Below are positions 1-22,508 of a DNA stretch of 64,000 bases, in pieces. The notes beneath the pieces were generated by a model. The model saw nothing but the letters and a program-made list of their open reading frames with translations. It ran no database searches and had not been told where the DNA came from. The translations under genes were made by a program, and so were the position numbers. The first letter of the stretch is position 1; each line of letters starts with the position of its first letter. Source of the stretch: Chondrilla cf. caribensis (lineage: Eukaryota; Porifera; Demospongiae; Chondrillida; Chondrillidae); contig OZ026570.1 of the NCBI GenBank assembly GCA_964020155.1, positions 1,612,221 through 1,676,220 on the forward strand, read 5' to 3'.

Positions 1-171
1 TTTCTCCATCATTTTCCTTCATAATAATTGCATATGGCACATTGTACGGCATGTGTCCATTGTATCATTCCCAGGAACTGTCTCCTGTATATCATTAATA
101 CGTATATTGTATATAAACAATGCATGGGATGATTGGTAATCTGCACTTTTCTTCTACGTACTGTTATACAG

Positions 172-429
172 TCTTACATTCTCCTGGCCGTCATCCTTCA
201 TAGTGTGCACGTGGAGAGTTACAATTTCACTGTCTACCGCTCTCCCAAATACGGCCAAGATGGTGAATTCCACTTTGATGATATCAGAGTCCTGAAGTCA
301 CCTTGGGTAGTTGGGATAGACAAGATCTACATCCACTTCACTTCCAATGATGTACTGGCCATTCAAATGTCATATCGAGACATCAATGGAACATGCAGTC
401 TTGGATACTACCATGGGGACGGTCTATGA
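172..429 (+). pseudogene. truncated jacalin-type lectin exon
   Basis: The exon encodes the end of a hydrophobic leader and about the first half of a jacalin-like lectin domain. It closely resembles the intact gene at 5150-6112: both share the order SY-hydrophobic-HVE/QVE, a P-Y-G repeat, FDD, VGIDKIY and DVLAIQM-Y, then a YHGDG strand. The frame stops right after YHGDG (stop at 427-429) and the rest of the domain is absent. No ATG opens the frame. A pyrimidine-rich tract ending in CAG at 169-171 is a good splice acceptor, so the start codon should lie in an upstream exon that I cannot see. It is most likely a broken tandem duplicate; a further exon after 429 is not excluded. Confidence 0.6.
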
Positions 430-2798
430 TTTCCATGCATATAATATAATATTACTATTATGCATACATAATAATTATGTAATGCATATACTTTGAGTAT
501 GATTAAAATTATATTCAAATACTGGATCACCTAGGAAGAATGTCACGCCATTTCCTCGACTGATGACGTCATCAGGATATCACAAATCTCATGATTCGTC
601 ATGTGGACACCTATGGAAGAAGTCCCTTTTTTGATCAAGTGGAGTGTTTGGAGAATCCATTAATAAATATATATGTAGAATTAACCCCAGCCTAATCCTA
701 CTCTAACCCTATATACCTAATCAATTGCTAAACCCTAATTCTACCAGAGGCTACATACTGCATACCTGTGTATTGGTCTGATCACATAGATACATGATTA
801 ATATAAATTCATCACCGAACATGGACTAGAACCAAGAAAGAGGGACTGATAACTGCATTTGAATACATTGAAAGAGAGGTATTAATATATTCATCAGAAC
901 ACTATAAATGATAAACATAATTTATTGCCATGCATAGGTGATAAGAACCTACCAAAAACAGAACCTAACTCACACCTACGTATATAGTACACATTGGACT
1001 CAACTCATCAAACTGGGATCTTGAGTGCAAATTATAGCCAAAACTCATGTATCAGCTACAACTGGAGAATTTTACTGTTAGTGGGTGGGAGGGTGGAAGT
1101 TTTCTTCCATATATGAATGTTGAAGAGGGGATGAACTATTGATATGAATGAGCGATTGCGAACGAATAGTTTGGCAAATAGGACTGTGACCATAAATGTG
1201 TTGGACGACATGGCCGCCATGTTATTTACAGCCCCAATCACTGGTGAGTCATTATGGTCATTAGCTGCATTTGAACTTAACGACTAAACTTTATTTAAGT
1301 CCACCACAATTTCCAAAAAGTATAGTGGATAAACTGGATATTCATTACTAACTGTATATTATTATTGGCAATGGAAGTTTGTGGCAGATAAAAGGATTGG
1401 TGGATGAAGTGGTGGCGGATCAACCGGAATTCACTGTAATTGTAGAAACATGTGATTGACCTCACTCACAACTATGGTGAATAGATGTACGTGAGTACAT
1501 GGCTACACCTTAGTCTTGTGTAGCCAGATTCATTTTTGCCTTCAATTCTTAAAAATTTGGATTTCGAAGGGTCTGGTATGGTTGTACATCACTATCTGTT
1601 CTGGTTGGTGAAATGCAAACAAACTGCATAAAGTGTGAAGAGCATCTTTAGAAATGGGTTATTAGACAGTCTTATTCAAACGGGGGGATCTTTAGCCTAG
1701 AGCTAAATGATAAGAGATAAGTGTATGTACGTACATGAACAGATAACATAATACCTAGTACGTGTGCTGAAGTTAATGTCTAGCTATAGACCCGAAATGA
1801 AGCAGTTGTATTCATAACCAAACCACCAATTCTACAAGTCTAAGGGCTTTTAGAATTATGCGACCCTACCTAATTTAAATTTCAATTTGGGTGTACTAAT
1901 TTGTTTCAATAGCTAAACCACCTAGTAAACCTATTAGACCAAAAGACTAGTTTCATTCTAGGGAAGGTGTAATAGGATATAAGCTATGTAAATACATCTG
2001 GTACCATCCCCGAACAGACAATGCACCCCTATGTATGTAAACTGACTATGAATATCGTTAAACTCTGCTACTTTAATGCCCTTGGTGTAATTCCTACAAG
2101 TGTTGGGTTTCAGAATCTATGAATTATTAGAACAATTCAGTCAGTGAGTGTGAAGTAAGCACACCTGGTACTGTCCAGAAGCAGACAGTGTATAATACCC
2201 TTATGTAAACTTACCTATGAAATAGTCTTTCTACCAATTAACCCCCCCCCCTCATCAACCATAGGGGAGTTTATTGGACAGTTAACAATAAACAATTTGC
2301 AATTCCTTTTTAAGAATGAACAGCTGAAGTTTACTATAGAATTAAAAGGTGTGTGATACAGCTGCTGATTTATTCACTTCAACTACCAGAAGTAGCTGCT
2401 AGCCAGTTATCAAAGTGAATTGAGACGTGAAGCAAAAATGCTCTTCTCTACCTTGGTGAGTTTGTCATAAAAATATGTATGTTATATAATTATTTATTGT
2501 ATACAATTACTATATAGAATTATACATACTAACTCGGGTTGAGATCAAGTAAATCTACATTTTGAGTGGGGATCTGGGGTTGGGTTTTGTCATATTATTT
2601 TAGTTATCTTTTTATGATAGCAGTTACTTTTAAAATTTTCCTCAACGACATATAATACTAGCTAGATCTTAATGATGAGTGATTAGGTGTAAGTATAGCC
2701 CTGTTAATGCTTTATATATCCAGTAAACTGTAGTCTAAGAAATAGACTGGATTGAAAAAATATAGTTCCGAAGCTGAGATAGTGGTAATTATACATAA
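430..2798. other. AT-rich intergenic DNA, no gene seen
   Basis: There is no convincing coding exon on either strand. The stretch is AT-rich with short repeats and a C9 run near 2243. The ORF on the minus strand at 1056-1241 has no recognisable features. Confidence 0.5.
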
Positions 2799-2800
2799 TA

Positions 2801-2975
2801 CAGTGAAACCTCTCTATTACAAACCTCTGAGTAACAGAAACCTCTATAATAAGGACACCATGTCCCAGTGTAGTACTGTAGTGTATTAAGTGCACGTGAC
2901 CTCTGAATTGAGGACACCTCTGTAATAAGGACTAAATCATGGTCCCGAAGTGTCTGTAATAGAGAGGTTCCACTG
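2801..2975. mobile_element. pogo/Tigger-type MITE, 175 bp
   Basis: It starts CAGTGAAACCTCTCTATTA and ends in the inverted form TAATAGAGAGGTTCCACTG, with TA on both sides (2799-2800 and 2976-2977). There is no coding capacity. It belongs to a family with further copies at 6223, 13811, 26794, 30603 and 43321. TA target duplication and these termini fit Tc1/mariner-pogo-mobilised MITEs. Confidence 0.85.
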
Positions 2976-3208
2976 TATATAATTTATTTTAAGGTATAAT
3001 ATGACATTGTATCAACAATGTAAGATGCCTGTGATGTGCAATTACGGTAGGCGCCAATGCTTGGTATACGTTCAGTTTTGCACAGACAAAGTTTCGTTCC
3101 GTTTTCATCCTTTTGTCCTATAACCCTTATCACGCGTACAATTGGCTATCGTGTCGTCCTGAATAAGAAACAAATCCAGTGTTTATTGGAGTGGAACTCA
3201 CCGTACGC

Positions 3209-3520
3209 ATGATAACTACGAAAATGCTCCGTCGTTCGCCACGGCAATTCAAGTGCGAGTTTCTCAGCGAAGAAGACTCTGTCTTAGCAGTTACGGATTG
3301 CAACGATTATACGAAGCAGCTGCAGTGTATTCTATTTACGTGTTACTTTCGCGGGCATGAGTCCTTTAACTATCAATGTTCTGTTAGCGACGGAAGGTAT
3401 ACGCTAATGATAGACAATCTGTGTGATGACGACAAGTTAGATTTAGTTTTGGATAAGGGATGCCAACACCTGTCAATTTTGAAGAGTATTATGAAGATGT
3501 GGACTGCTCTGTTTGAATAA
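3209..3520 (+). CDS. small hypothetical ORF, 103 aa
   Basis: This is a single open frame from ATG 3209 to the stop at 3518-3520. The product has many cysteines and acidic residues, no signal peptide, no membrane segment and no motif that I recognise. The surrounding 3000-3530 block is richer in CpG than its neighbours, and AATAAA-like sequence follows the stop, so a real gene or a captured piece of a mobile element is possible. The frame extends slightly upstream without an ATG, and an AG at 3177-3178 could be a splice acceptor. Function unknown. Confidence 0.3.
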   Translation: MITTKMLRRSPRQFKCEFLSEEDSVLAVTDCNDYTKQLQCILFTCYFRGHESFNYQCSVSDGRYTLMIDNLCDDDKLDLVLDKGCQHLSILKSIMKMWTALFE

Positions 3521-3765
3521 AATAACCGAAGCGAAGACCTCCTTATTTGTTTGTTGCTTGCCAAACTATTATTTATTTTATTCATGTGTAATAATATTAT
3601 AGCTTAGCCTAGTAGACACAAAATCGTACCATTAGCGTATTAGGTACTTTTTTGATGTACTATTTTGTGCCTCATAGGGCAGTTTTGCTGATGGGCATGT
3701 GGTAATCTAATAATTGATTGATTAATTAATATATTCATAGAAGGGTACCCCTTCAATGAATATAT

Positions 3766-4109
3766 TAGTGCTGGGACAATTACTTCATCAATCGATTTAT
3801 CAATTGATTTTCATTTCAAATCTGATTATCATTAATAGTGCAACCGAATCCATTAATCACAGGAAGTAATTAAGTGAGTGAAACAGGAAGCCACCCCCAC
3901 CTTATTGCCCAGAACCCTCACTCCATGGGTTTGATTTTGTACCTGAAATGCAAAGATGGCTTCATTTCATGTCTATTGGATGACTTCTCGGTCTAATAAA
4001 GTGGTTTCCGGTCAAGCCCATTTGATTACTTCCATCGATTAATTGATTAATGACTTTATTAATATGTAATGATAATCTATTTGAAAATTACAGCCGATTC
4101 CAAGCCCTA
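3766..4109. mobile_element. hAT-type MITE with perfect 8-bp target duplication
   Basis: It begins TAGTGCTGGGA and ends with the inverted equivalent (TTCCAAGCCCTA). It is flanked by a perfect GAATATAT duplication at 3758-3765 and 4110-4117. The interior has ATTAATCGATTAAT-type stretches near both ends. Related copies are at 29855-30229 and 38183-38552, with a remnant near 33420. The 8-bp duplication and TAG...CTA termini are typical of hAT elements. Non-coding. Confidence 0.85.
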
Positions 4110-4670
4110 GAATATATTAGCCATGGCCAGCTAGCCCAAGTAGTGATCAGTTAACACCTAAGCACATGTCCATCCACTGAAAACATGCTACTGTCAAGAA
4201 GCTTGGCAATGATATTCAGTGATGCAGATTAGTTAATTGTTAGATGTTATGGCCGTAACCGTCATTGGTATTCAAGCTAGCTTGGAATATTCACCCATCT
4301 CAGTCAGAAAAATGCTTTAATAGTAAATGATAATTTTTGAGGACATGATACAATTGTATGCCTCCTGACCAGTCATGGCAGGTTGCGGATCAAATAGTAT
4401 ATATATATAGCCTGTGATAGAAGAACAAGCAAAAACTTTCGCAAATGTAGTTTGTCTGCTTTGCGTTATAAGAGTGATTAGAAACGTTCATTTTAGCAAT
4501 GAACTATGTAAAGAGTACCTATGTTCTAACGGAGAATTGTTACATAATCGACAATGCCGCCCACACAACACTAAATCAGTTCTTTCCTTACTTCCCTCGA
4601 TCTGTCCTCTTGATGAGTATGTAGTGTGAAGTGAACCAAGGACACTATATTATGTGTTATGGATAATTAT

Positions 4671-4796
4671 AAATTCAATGGAATCTCACTAGCCATATAA
4701 AATGGCTAGTGAAATTTTAAGTTTTTGATGTCTTTCTTTCGATCTGTCTCATTATGTCTATGTTCTTTCGATGGCTAGTGAAATTCCATTGAACTT
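4671..4796. repeat. short foldback repeat
   Basis: Arms of about 25 bp (4671-4696 and 4771-4796, built around TTCAATGGAAT...CACTAGCCAT) are inverted copies of each other. A third copy of the ATGGCTAGTGAAATT half lies between them. It is possibly a small MITE; I see no clear target duplication. Confidence 0.4.
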
Positions 4797-5149
4797 GTCC
4801 ACAAGATGTTACCTAGCCAAGCAACCCTCTTTTTATCTATATGTGTTACTTGTTAATGGGGAGGTGTGAACTGATCAATACCTGGTCTAGGCCGTCCCTT
4901 CCCTTATCCGTCCCTGGTCTTAGGGATGGTCTCGCTAACTAGACTACAAAAGAGCTCTGATCAACACCTTACGTCTTTTAATGTCTTTCACATGTTCCAT
5001 TTCGTTTCTGCCATTCATCCATTTTGTATCGTTTTGGTTTAGTCTTGCACAATAGAAAGTGCAAAACGGCATTCTGATTAAACAAAATGTATACCAACCA
5101 TTGGCACCTACCATAATATTATGTGTACCTTCCTTCTGTCATCATACAG

Positions 5150-6112
5150 TCTTATGTGCTTCTGAGTCTGACCATCATCCTCAGCAGTGTGCAAGTGGAG
5201 GGCTACCCTTTTGACGTCCACTACTCTCCTAGTTATGGTAAATCTGGGGGATATTACTTCGATGATCACCCTAACGTAACATCGTCTTCAATAGTCGGGA
5301 TAGACAAGATTTACGTGCACTACGCTTCTTATGATGTACTGGCCATTCAAATGACTTATCGAGACAGTAAACGAACATGTGTACTTGGACACTATCATGG
5401 CGATGGTACTAGCAACGGAGGGAGTGATTCCATCATTTCTATATCAAATGATGAATATCTGTCACGCATTACCGGAAGATATGAAGATACCATTCGTTTT
5501 CTGGCCTTTGAAATCAAGAATTCTCGTACGGGACATACCCGTCACTATAGCTATGGACCAAAGAGAGGACAACTTTTCACCATATCTGGGCCAATCTATG
5601 GGATATACGGACACTCCGGATCCAGACTCAATTATCTTGGCGTTTTGCTCCCCAATCCAACCTATGGTCCCTACGGGTACATCACAGGTACTGGATTTTG
5701 GGATCCAGTTCTCACCTCCAAACCAGCTATTTCAAGGTTGTACAAAGTGTGCATCAGGCATGACCATGATATTGATGCCATCCAGTTCACCTATCTCACA
5801 ACCTCCATGACATATTATACAACAGATCGCTATGGTGGAGGTGGGGGAGGGGAAAGTTGTTTCACCTTAGACTCAAATGAAAGGATAGTAACTGTCCAGA
5901 TTATTGTTCCTAAGGATGATGTCAAATATAAGTTCATCAAATCAGTAACATTCACCATATCCACCAAAAACAGTCACAGTCAGTATACCCGTGGCCCTTA
6001 TGGCCATAATGGTGGGACAACAGTGACATATTACACTAGAAACGGAGCACTGGGATTCTTTGGCCATTATACTTCAAGCAGGTTGGCAGCTCTTGGAATC
6101 ATTGGTTACTAA
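5150..6112 (+). CDS. secreted two-domain jacalin-type lectin
   Basis: This predicted secreted carbohydrate-binding protein has 320 aa in the visible exon. It opens with the end of a hydrophobic leader (SYVLLSLTIILSSVQVEG). Jacalin-like domain 1, about residues 20-165, has the SGG-FDD start, the VGIDKIYVHY and LAIQMTY strands, HGDG, and a glycine-rich YGIYGHSGSRLNYLGV end. Domain 2, about residues 170-320, is more divergent, with a run of six glycines and the end GFFGHYTSSRLAALGII. Both match the triplicate-strand pattern of the jacalin/ZG16 fold. The frame has no ATG near its start, and TTCTGTCATCATACAG just before 5150 is a strong acceptor (phase 0), so a short first exon with the initiator is missing from this model. 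A truncated paralogue lies 5 kb upstream on the same strand. Sugar specificity cannot be told. Confidence 0.75.
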   Translation, partial: SYVLLSLTIILSSVQVEGYPFDVHYSPSYGKSGGYYFDDHPNVTSSSIVGIDKIYVHYASYDVLAIQMTYRDSKRTCVLGHYHGDGTSNGGSDSIISISNDEYLSRITGRYEDTIRFLAFEIKNSRTGHTRHYSYGPKRGQLFTISGPIYGIYGHSGSRLNYLGVLLPNPTYGPYGYITGTGFWDPVLTSKPAISRLYKVCIRHDHDIDAIQFTYLTTSMTYYTTDRYGGGGGGESCFTLDSNERIVTVQIIVPKDDVKYKFIKSVTFTISTKNSHSQYTRGPYGHNGGTTVTYYTRNGALGFFGHYTSSRLAALGIIGY

Positions 6113-6222
6113 CACTTGTACATGCACACAATATCAATAACACATTGTTGATGATTAAAACGTCATAATCTTACGAACGTGTGTAAGTGCTGAGACTAAT
6201 AACTTCCAATAATTATATTATA

Positions 6223-6420
6223 CAGTGGAACCTCTATTAAAGGACTCTCCCAATAAAGAACACCATAGAAATTACCTCCCTACGAAGGACACTGTCTTAG
6301 GCCCCAAAAATGAACTTTCCTACGGTGTTAATACATTTTTCACCTCTGAAGAGTGGACAACCTCTCTACAGTGGACAAATTAGCTGGTCCCAATGTGTCC
6401 TTTATAGAGAGGTTCCACTG
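6223..6420. mobile_element. pogo/Tigger-type MITE, 198 bp
   Basis: The termini are CAGTGGAACCTCTATTAAAG and its inverted form, flanked by TA at 6221-6222 and 6421-6422. The interior matches the MITE at 26794-26993 in opposite orientation, which defines a roughly 200-bp subfamily distinct from the 175-bp one. Confidence 0.85.
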
Positions 6421-7292
6421 TACTTACACAGTCATATACATATATAATTAGAGATACGTATATATCTGTTAAATAATTGCAATTGAAATGATCAATATTT
6501 TGCATTGGTATATCAGTTAGTCATAACAAATATTGCTCAGGTTTCACAACTCACATGATAAACCCTAATTCTACCCTATAACACTGTAGTGAACCGCTAT
6601 ACTGCTTGCTGGTCCTACAATAACATTATCATTGTTTATAATTTGTATGGAGTGAATTCATTGATTACTAATTGGTAATCTAGTACTAATTGAAAATTAA
6701 TGGGATAAACACATTTATGCTATTGGATTGGTATTCTATTATGGTAAATGGATAACATCTATACACCATACTAGAGCTAGGTAGGTAGTAAGGACATTTC
6801 ATTCATTAATTTTCATTTCACACAATACACATAAAAACATATACACAACTCTCGCACACATGTTTGTGCATGTCATTCATAATGCTACTGTCCAAATTCC
6901 AATCAGTACATGCTGATTTCAATGTTGATGTTTACACTACTATTATCTATCTAACCCACCTTATGACAAAATTATATGATAGTAGATATTATATTATTAT
7001 ATAATAATAATTATATTCTCACTATCTGCTAAAAAATATACAATAAAATAATCTACTGAGCTCAGATGATGCACTTGGTTTAAACATGTGCAATGTACAT
7101 GGTGGGGAGAATGGTATAATACTATGTACGTACATACCAACATCAAACAACATTGCATCAAAGGATCAGTGTTGTCACTGACCAGAAGGATATGTATGTA
7201 CATGAACGTACTGTAATATCTAGTATGCTTACTTTGGTATCTGGCACGAAAATGTTGAAGGACGACAATAAGCCTTGATAACAATGATTAAA
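6421..7292. other. AT-rich gap between the jacalin gene and the EXD2-like gene
   Basis: No gene is seen. The two genes are convergent here, so both 3' ends lie in this stretch. Confidence 0.5.
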
Positions 7293-17852
<10,560 letters not shown>

Positions 17853-18654
17853 CACAGCAGCAACTAGTGATGAATGAGTGCAACAACTGGGTACCACACA
17901 GACACAAACAGAAGTGATATCTGTGGTAGAGTCCACCTTTGAAGTGAGGGTGTGTGCCAATGGTGCCACACTGTATGTATGCACTCCACAACCACAATAT
18001 GCTAGTGCAAACTACAAGATGTCAACATTGAAGGCGGATACACAATCAGACAATGGTCCTTATCTCACACTGATGTCAACAGAGACATACAATTAGCTAT
18101 AGTGACCTCATATAATATTATGCACATGTACACTTGTACATACTGTATGTACGTATATACACACATACGTATTGTATTAAATGTATGTAAGCATATATCT
18201 AGACATATTATGTATGAACTAGATATGGCAACTTGAACAACCCAGATTTTATCAGTTACAACAAAGAGCACAAAACGAGATAAGGGACCTACGTAGACAC
18301 AGGTTTGGTCATAAACACACTGGAAGACTTAGTATTGACTAGGACACTCTATAGTCGTCTATGTTGGATCTAGGATGCAATAGGATCACCAGAACTTGGC
18401 ATTGATAGCCTTGAGTAAGCACTACTGACCTGTGGATACAATTACTGGACGACTTAAAATCTTAAGACACTTCCATGAAGAACAGACAATACTCAAGAAC
18501 ATATAATTTTACAATACTAAACCCTAACCTCCTATAACTAAACAGTCAGTTGGTCAGTCCATTCTTTACTGGGAGCCTTAATAGTAGCCCTCTTGGCTAG
18601 TGGCCGGATCATGTAGAAAGAATGACCCCCAGCACCTTTGTATTCTACGACTAG

Positions 18655-18845
18655 GTTAGGGTTAGGGTTACGGTTAGTTTGTAAATTATATTCTTGTGAA
18701 TTATGTGAATGCTCTTTAATATGCACTGAGTCACAAGCTAACCCTAACCTTAACCCTAACCTTGTTGTAGAATACAACTGCGCTGGGGATCGTTCTTGCA
18801 CTGATACAATTTACAAACTAACCCCAACCCTAACCCTAATCCTGT
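18655..18845. repeat. interstitial telomere-like TTAGGG arrays
   Basis: Three short blocks of TTAGGG/CCCTAA-type repeat occur near 18653-18680 (TTAGGG strand), 18737-18762 and 18820-18843 (CCCTAA strand). They are joined to related flanks containing TTGTAGAATACAA-like sequence and a GGGG(A/G)TCGTTC block. Units are degenerate (TTACGG, CCTTAA, CCCCAA). This looks like an inverted/direct repeat structure, not one simple array. Confidence 0.7.
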
Positions 18846-18965
18846 TGGAGAATACAACGGCCTGGGGGGTCGTTCATCCTACATGATCCTATTGGCCTCC
18901 CCAGTCTAAATAAACATACCTAACCTAACCTATTCTTTGATACACCATATCCAATTCATCAGCTA

Positions 18966-19136
18966 CAGTGGTACCCACTTAATACAAAGTTGGATTAATA
19001 CAAAAGATCTGTTAGCTCCAAACACTGACCACAGTAGGTTGGTGTATTCTGTTAAGAGGAAATTTTGCTAGCGTGAAAATAAATATGAAGTCCCTTGGAT
19101 CATAGACCCTTACTGTGTGATACGAGGGTCCCACTG
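18966..19136. mobile_element. diverged pogo/Tigger-type MITE
   Basis: Starts CAGTGGTACCCACTTAATAC and ends GATACGAGGGTCCCACTG, between TA dinucleotides at 18964-18965 and 19137-19138. Non-coding. Confidence 0.65.
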
Positions 19137-19138
19137 TA

Positions 19139-21670
19139 TAAGAAGCTACAGCCAGCAATAACCGCCGATCGATCATTGTCGAACACTACTATAAATTGAC
19201 GTAGAGCTATATATCTCATCACTTTGTGGAGGCCTAGATCCAGATATACGAAGTGAACCTTAATGCACGTGCAAGCAATGAATCAGACGGTCAGTTCCAC
19301 AAAACACCATTTCCTCGATCCGCGCACCTATTGAACTCACCTACAATAAATGGTGTCACTAAAACCAAGAAGGAAGAGGTCCAATGCGATGACTTAAATC
19401 CAATCATTTAAAATAACTGGATGGTGGAAATGAACGTAGCTTCTGTAATCTTGTGAGCAGCCATTTTTCGTCAACGCGCTACTATGCGTTTTCGTGTTTC
19501 GTTGACGTTGGAATTCTCAGTTGGGCCATAGACCCAATGGTTGGGCACGTTTCTTCTGACTGCTGCTCGATCATTTTTTATTTGAACGGAAATACGCAGT
19601 GACACGGATTTCGCTACAAGTAACAGTATTCATGGCGTCGTAATGATCGGATCGAGGTACATGCGAAACTGTACATTATGGTTATTCTATCTGTGAAATT
19701 ATAGTGATAATTGTGGCATATGATGAAGTCGAGATCGAAGATCAAAGCCCTGTTCCCCTCGAAGTTACTTTCTCACTTTGAACCATTCTCTAGTCTTTCA
19801 TAGTTTAGGTGTTGTGAATAAGAAAACGTATATGCACAAGTCTAGTGATCACAACAGTAAACACACATTATGGCTTCTTCACACAGTTCACCGATGTGTG
19901 TATGCGTACCTAAAGTGTTACATCTATATCTGTTTCTCTATTTATGTATGTTGAATGAATACTTAGTATGTTGTATAGTGTTATTGAATTCAAGGAGCGC
20001 AATTGATGTGCCTCAAATGACATGTCATGTATACATAAACAATTGTAATTGTGTGTTTATTGCCCATTTCAGTCAACTACAAAGACTATTGATAGATAGT
20101 CACTTTCACAATCACAAGGTTCGTCATATGTGTCACCTTCTCATTGATGCAGCTATCAGCCTATGAATCTTCAGTGAAATGGCTTCCAAAGAGTGTGAAG
20201 CAGAAATATTAATGCTTTGATCTTTATCAATGAGTATAGATATGCATAGACCCTGAATTGTGGTAGTCTAGTGTACATACACAAACAGAGTGACTCAGAC
20301 AATAATGATATCGTAGAGTGAAGGGCTGCCGTTCTAGCAGGTCACACCCAGATTCATATGTTGCATGCCTACTGTACCTACCAGTTTAGCTTTAGTCAGT
20401 CTATTATCCTGATTGATGCACATAACAGTACACAGTATTGAATGGGATCAATGCAAATAACCTTAAGTTTCACTTTTAATGCTCAGTTACACAACAAACG
20501 CACAGCTGCGTCGTGATACCAACTTTTGTGGAGTGCAATTTTGCAAATCAATGTAGCCAAATGAAACCTTTTCTGTATTCTGCACATACAAATCTCTTAT
20601 AACTGTAACAGTGACTTCATGAAGCTATGTGAAAGAAAATATTTTCATGTGAATTTTTTTATGAATCCACGTTTAATTTCGAAAATTACAAATGTCTGTA
20701 TCAAATGTATATTGAGCATAATTATTGCCCGATGACGTCATACATTAATAACCTTGAGGTGCTCTCTGTATTTTATATACTACACATAGCAACCTTTAAT
20801 GCAAGAACAATGAGGAATTTAATGCCAATCCCGTTTAGATTTTTATTAGATTTTATTCATATTGGTTGTGACAACCAATATGAATGAAACTGATCCCAAC
20901 AGTTACATAATATTACTATTTGGATAACCGAACAATTGGGAATTTGTAAGATTTTAAATACAAATCTATGATAAATGTCAGCAATGAATTTCTTTCTGAA
21001 TTACGCAATAGATCAATAGCTGACAATGTATGCAACAATAGTCCTTGCCACACTGAAGTGATTTCCTTCTTTATTGTTATTAATCGGATTCCAACCCATC
21101 TCCATAATATGTAGCTAAATTGCATGACTAGAGTGTAATCACTTTAACGTGCTTATATATTAACATGTTAAACAAGTTTAGAATTGAAGTAATTTGAAAA
21201 CACATTAACACTCTCATAATATAACCAATGCTAATGAGTCTCCACACTAACAAAACAGTGTTTCTCCACATGTGATCATGTGCGGTACAAACTTTGATAT
21301 TGTAGTCCCGACATGTTGATAAGATTCAATCAAGTCGTCTTGTTGAAAAACATGATAACTGCTATAGTTACTGCAATGGTAACAATTGGGCTGAATAGAG
21401 GAAGCCTATGTTGTTGTCTGGTAGTAAAATGAAATACACATTGCACATCTACATTGCTACTCATTCTTGTAGAGTAGGAGCAAACTGAATACATAGCAGT
21501 TACAATTTTGTCTGGACCTCGACCTTCATAAGGTGTATGCTGGTGAATTGAACTATTCATAGAGTATTTATTAAATATTATTACTCATGACTGTAATGTA
21601 TGGTTTGGTCTGGCACAAAATACAGCTAGATGCATATGCTGTGCTGTGACTCGCACTAATTGGATTAGGC
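19139..21670. other. intergenic DNA between EXD2-like gene and CX3C gene A
   Basis: No supported gene. The part around 19300-19600 has more CpG than its surroundings and lies upstream of the EXD2-like gene, so it may hold that gene's promoter or a non-coding first exon. A 16-bp-arm palindrome (CATATTGGTTGT/ACAACCAATATG) sits at 20855-20887. A 98-residue ORF at 19870-20166 shows no motif. Confidence 0.45.
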
Positions 21671-21682
21671 CTCTGGATAGTA

Positions 21683-21688
21683 TATAAA
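21683..21688 (+). promoter_or_regulatory. TATA box of CX3C gene A
   Basis: The sequence TATAAA lies in AGTATATAAAGGG, about 95 bases before the ATG at 21782. This fits a TATA-driven, highly expressed small gene with a 5' UTR of about 65-70 bases. Confidence 0.65.
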
Positions 21689-21781
21689 GGGTGCAACAGG
21701 AGAGAACAGCATCTTGGAACTCGAAATTTCCAGAACAACAAGTATCTGTTCTTACTGGCTGCATTTCAAGCAAGTTCAAGA

Positions 21782-22508
21782 ATGACTACCAAGCAACTGA
21801 TTCTTCTCTCTCTGGCCGCCACACTTCTGGCTATCTTTGTGATGGTGAGTGAGGGGATACAATGGAATTTGCCTTGTCTTGTATGGCACAAGGATAACAT
21901 GAACACTCCATGTATGTAAGGATTAGACTTGTCGTGGAACCTCTGCTAAAATTACTCATGTATAGTAGTAATTTTCATTCAATTGTGCTTTATAGCTGTC
22001 ATAAATTCACGCCAATCTGTATGTATATTATATTGCAGACTCCAGCTATGAGTATGTATATATAATGATATATAAATATTATATATATGAAATCTACCTT
22101 CATCTCTAAATCCATGTATATATTCAGCCCACTGCAGGTACTGGTAATCAGGAACCACCAACCCGTCCTCATCAGCCTGCTTCTTACTATGGTGGCAAAC
22201 TTAAGATTTGTACTTACAGGTGTAAGAATTATTATGGATATGATACATATGTTGCATGTGTCATAAGATGCCTCTGGCACGATGGTGGTTTCAACACAAT
22301 CAAAAAGGTCAGGGGTGGAGATGGGTCCAGGAGTGGAAGTCGTTCCGGATCTGGGAGCAAGTCTGGTTCTGGCTCCCATTCTGGTTCTCGATCTGGTTCT
22401 CATTCTGGCTCTCGCTCTGGTTCCCATTCTGGCTCTCGCTCTGGTTCCCATTCTGGTTCAAATTCTGGTAGGAGGTCTGGCGGCAAGGGCAGGCACTATT
22501 ATTATTAA
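21782..22508 (+). CDS. small secreted CX3C-module protein A
   Basis: Two exons, 21782-21844 and 22128-22508, with a phase-0 intron (donor GTGAGT, acceptor ATATTCAG); 147 aa. Exon 1 is a classic signal peptide (MTTKQLILLSLAATLLAIFV). Exon 2 has a Pro-rich stretch, then one cysteine module with CTYRC and CVIRC (two CX3C pairs, 12 residues apart) followed by LWHDGGFNTIKK. A long low-complexity tail is built of SGSRSGSHSGS repeats and ends RHYYY. Two CX3C pairs suggest a disulfide-stapled helical hairpin. The Ser/Gly/Arg/His tail could bind polyanions, mineral or matrix. I do not recognise the family. TATA box and AATAAA (22680) are present, and a paralogue lies 3 kb downstream. Confidence 0.8.

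Noticed and set aside
4414..4629. 71-residue ORF before the jacalin gene as its first exon
   Set aside because: No signal-peptide character and no phase-0 donor leading into 5150.
5379..5810. 143-residue ORF in another frame of the jacalin gene
   Set aside because: Shadow of the lectin frame; no independent motif.
19870..20166. 98-residue ORF starting ATG
   Set aside because: No domain, no splice context, AT-rich; kept as unsupported.
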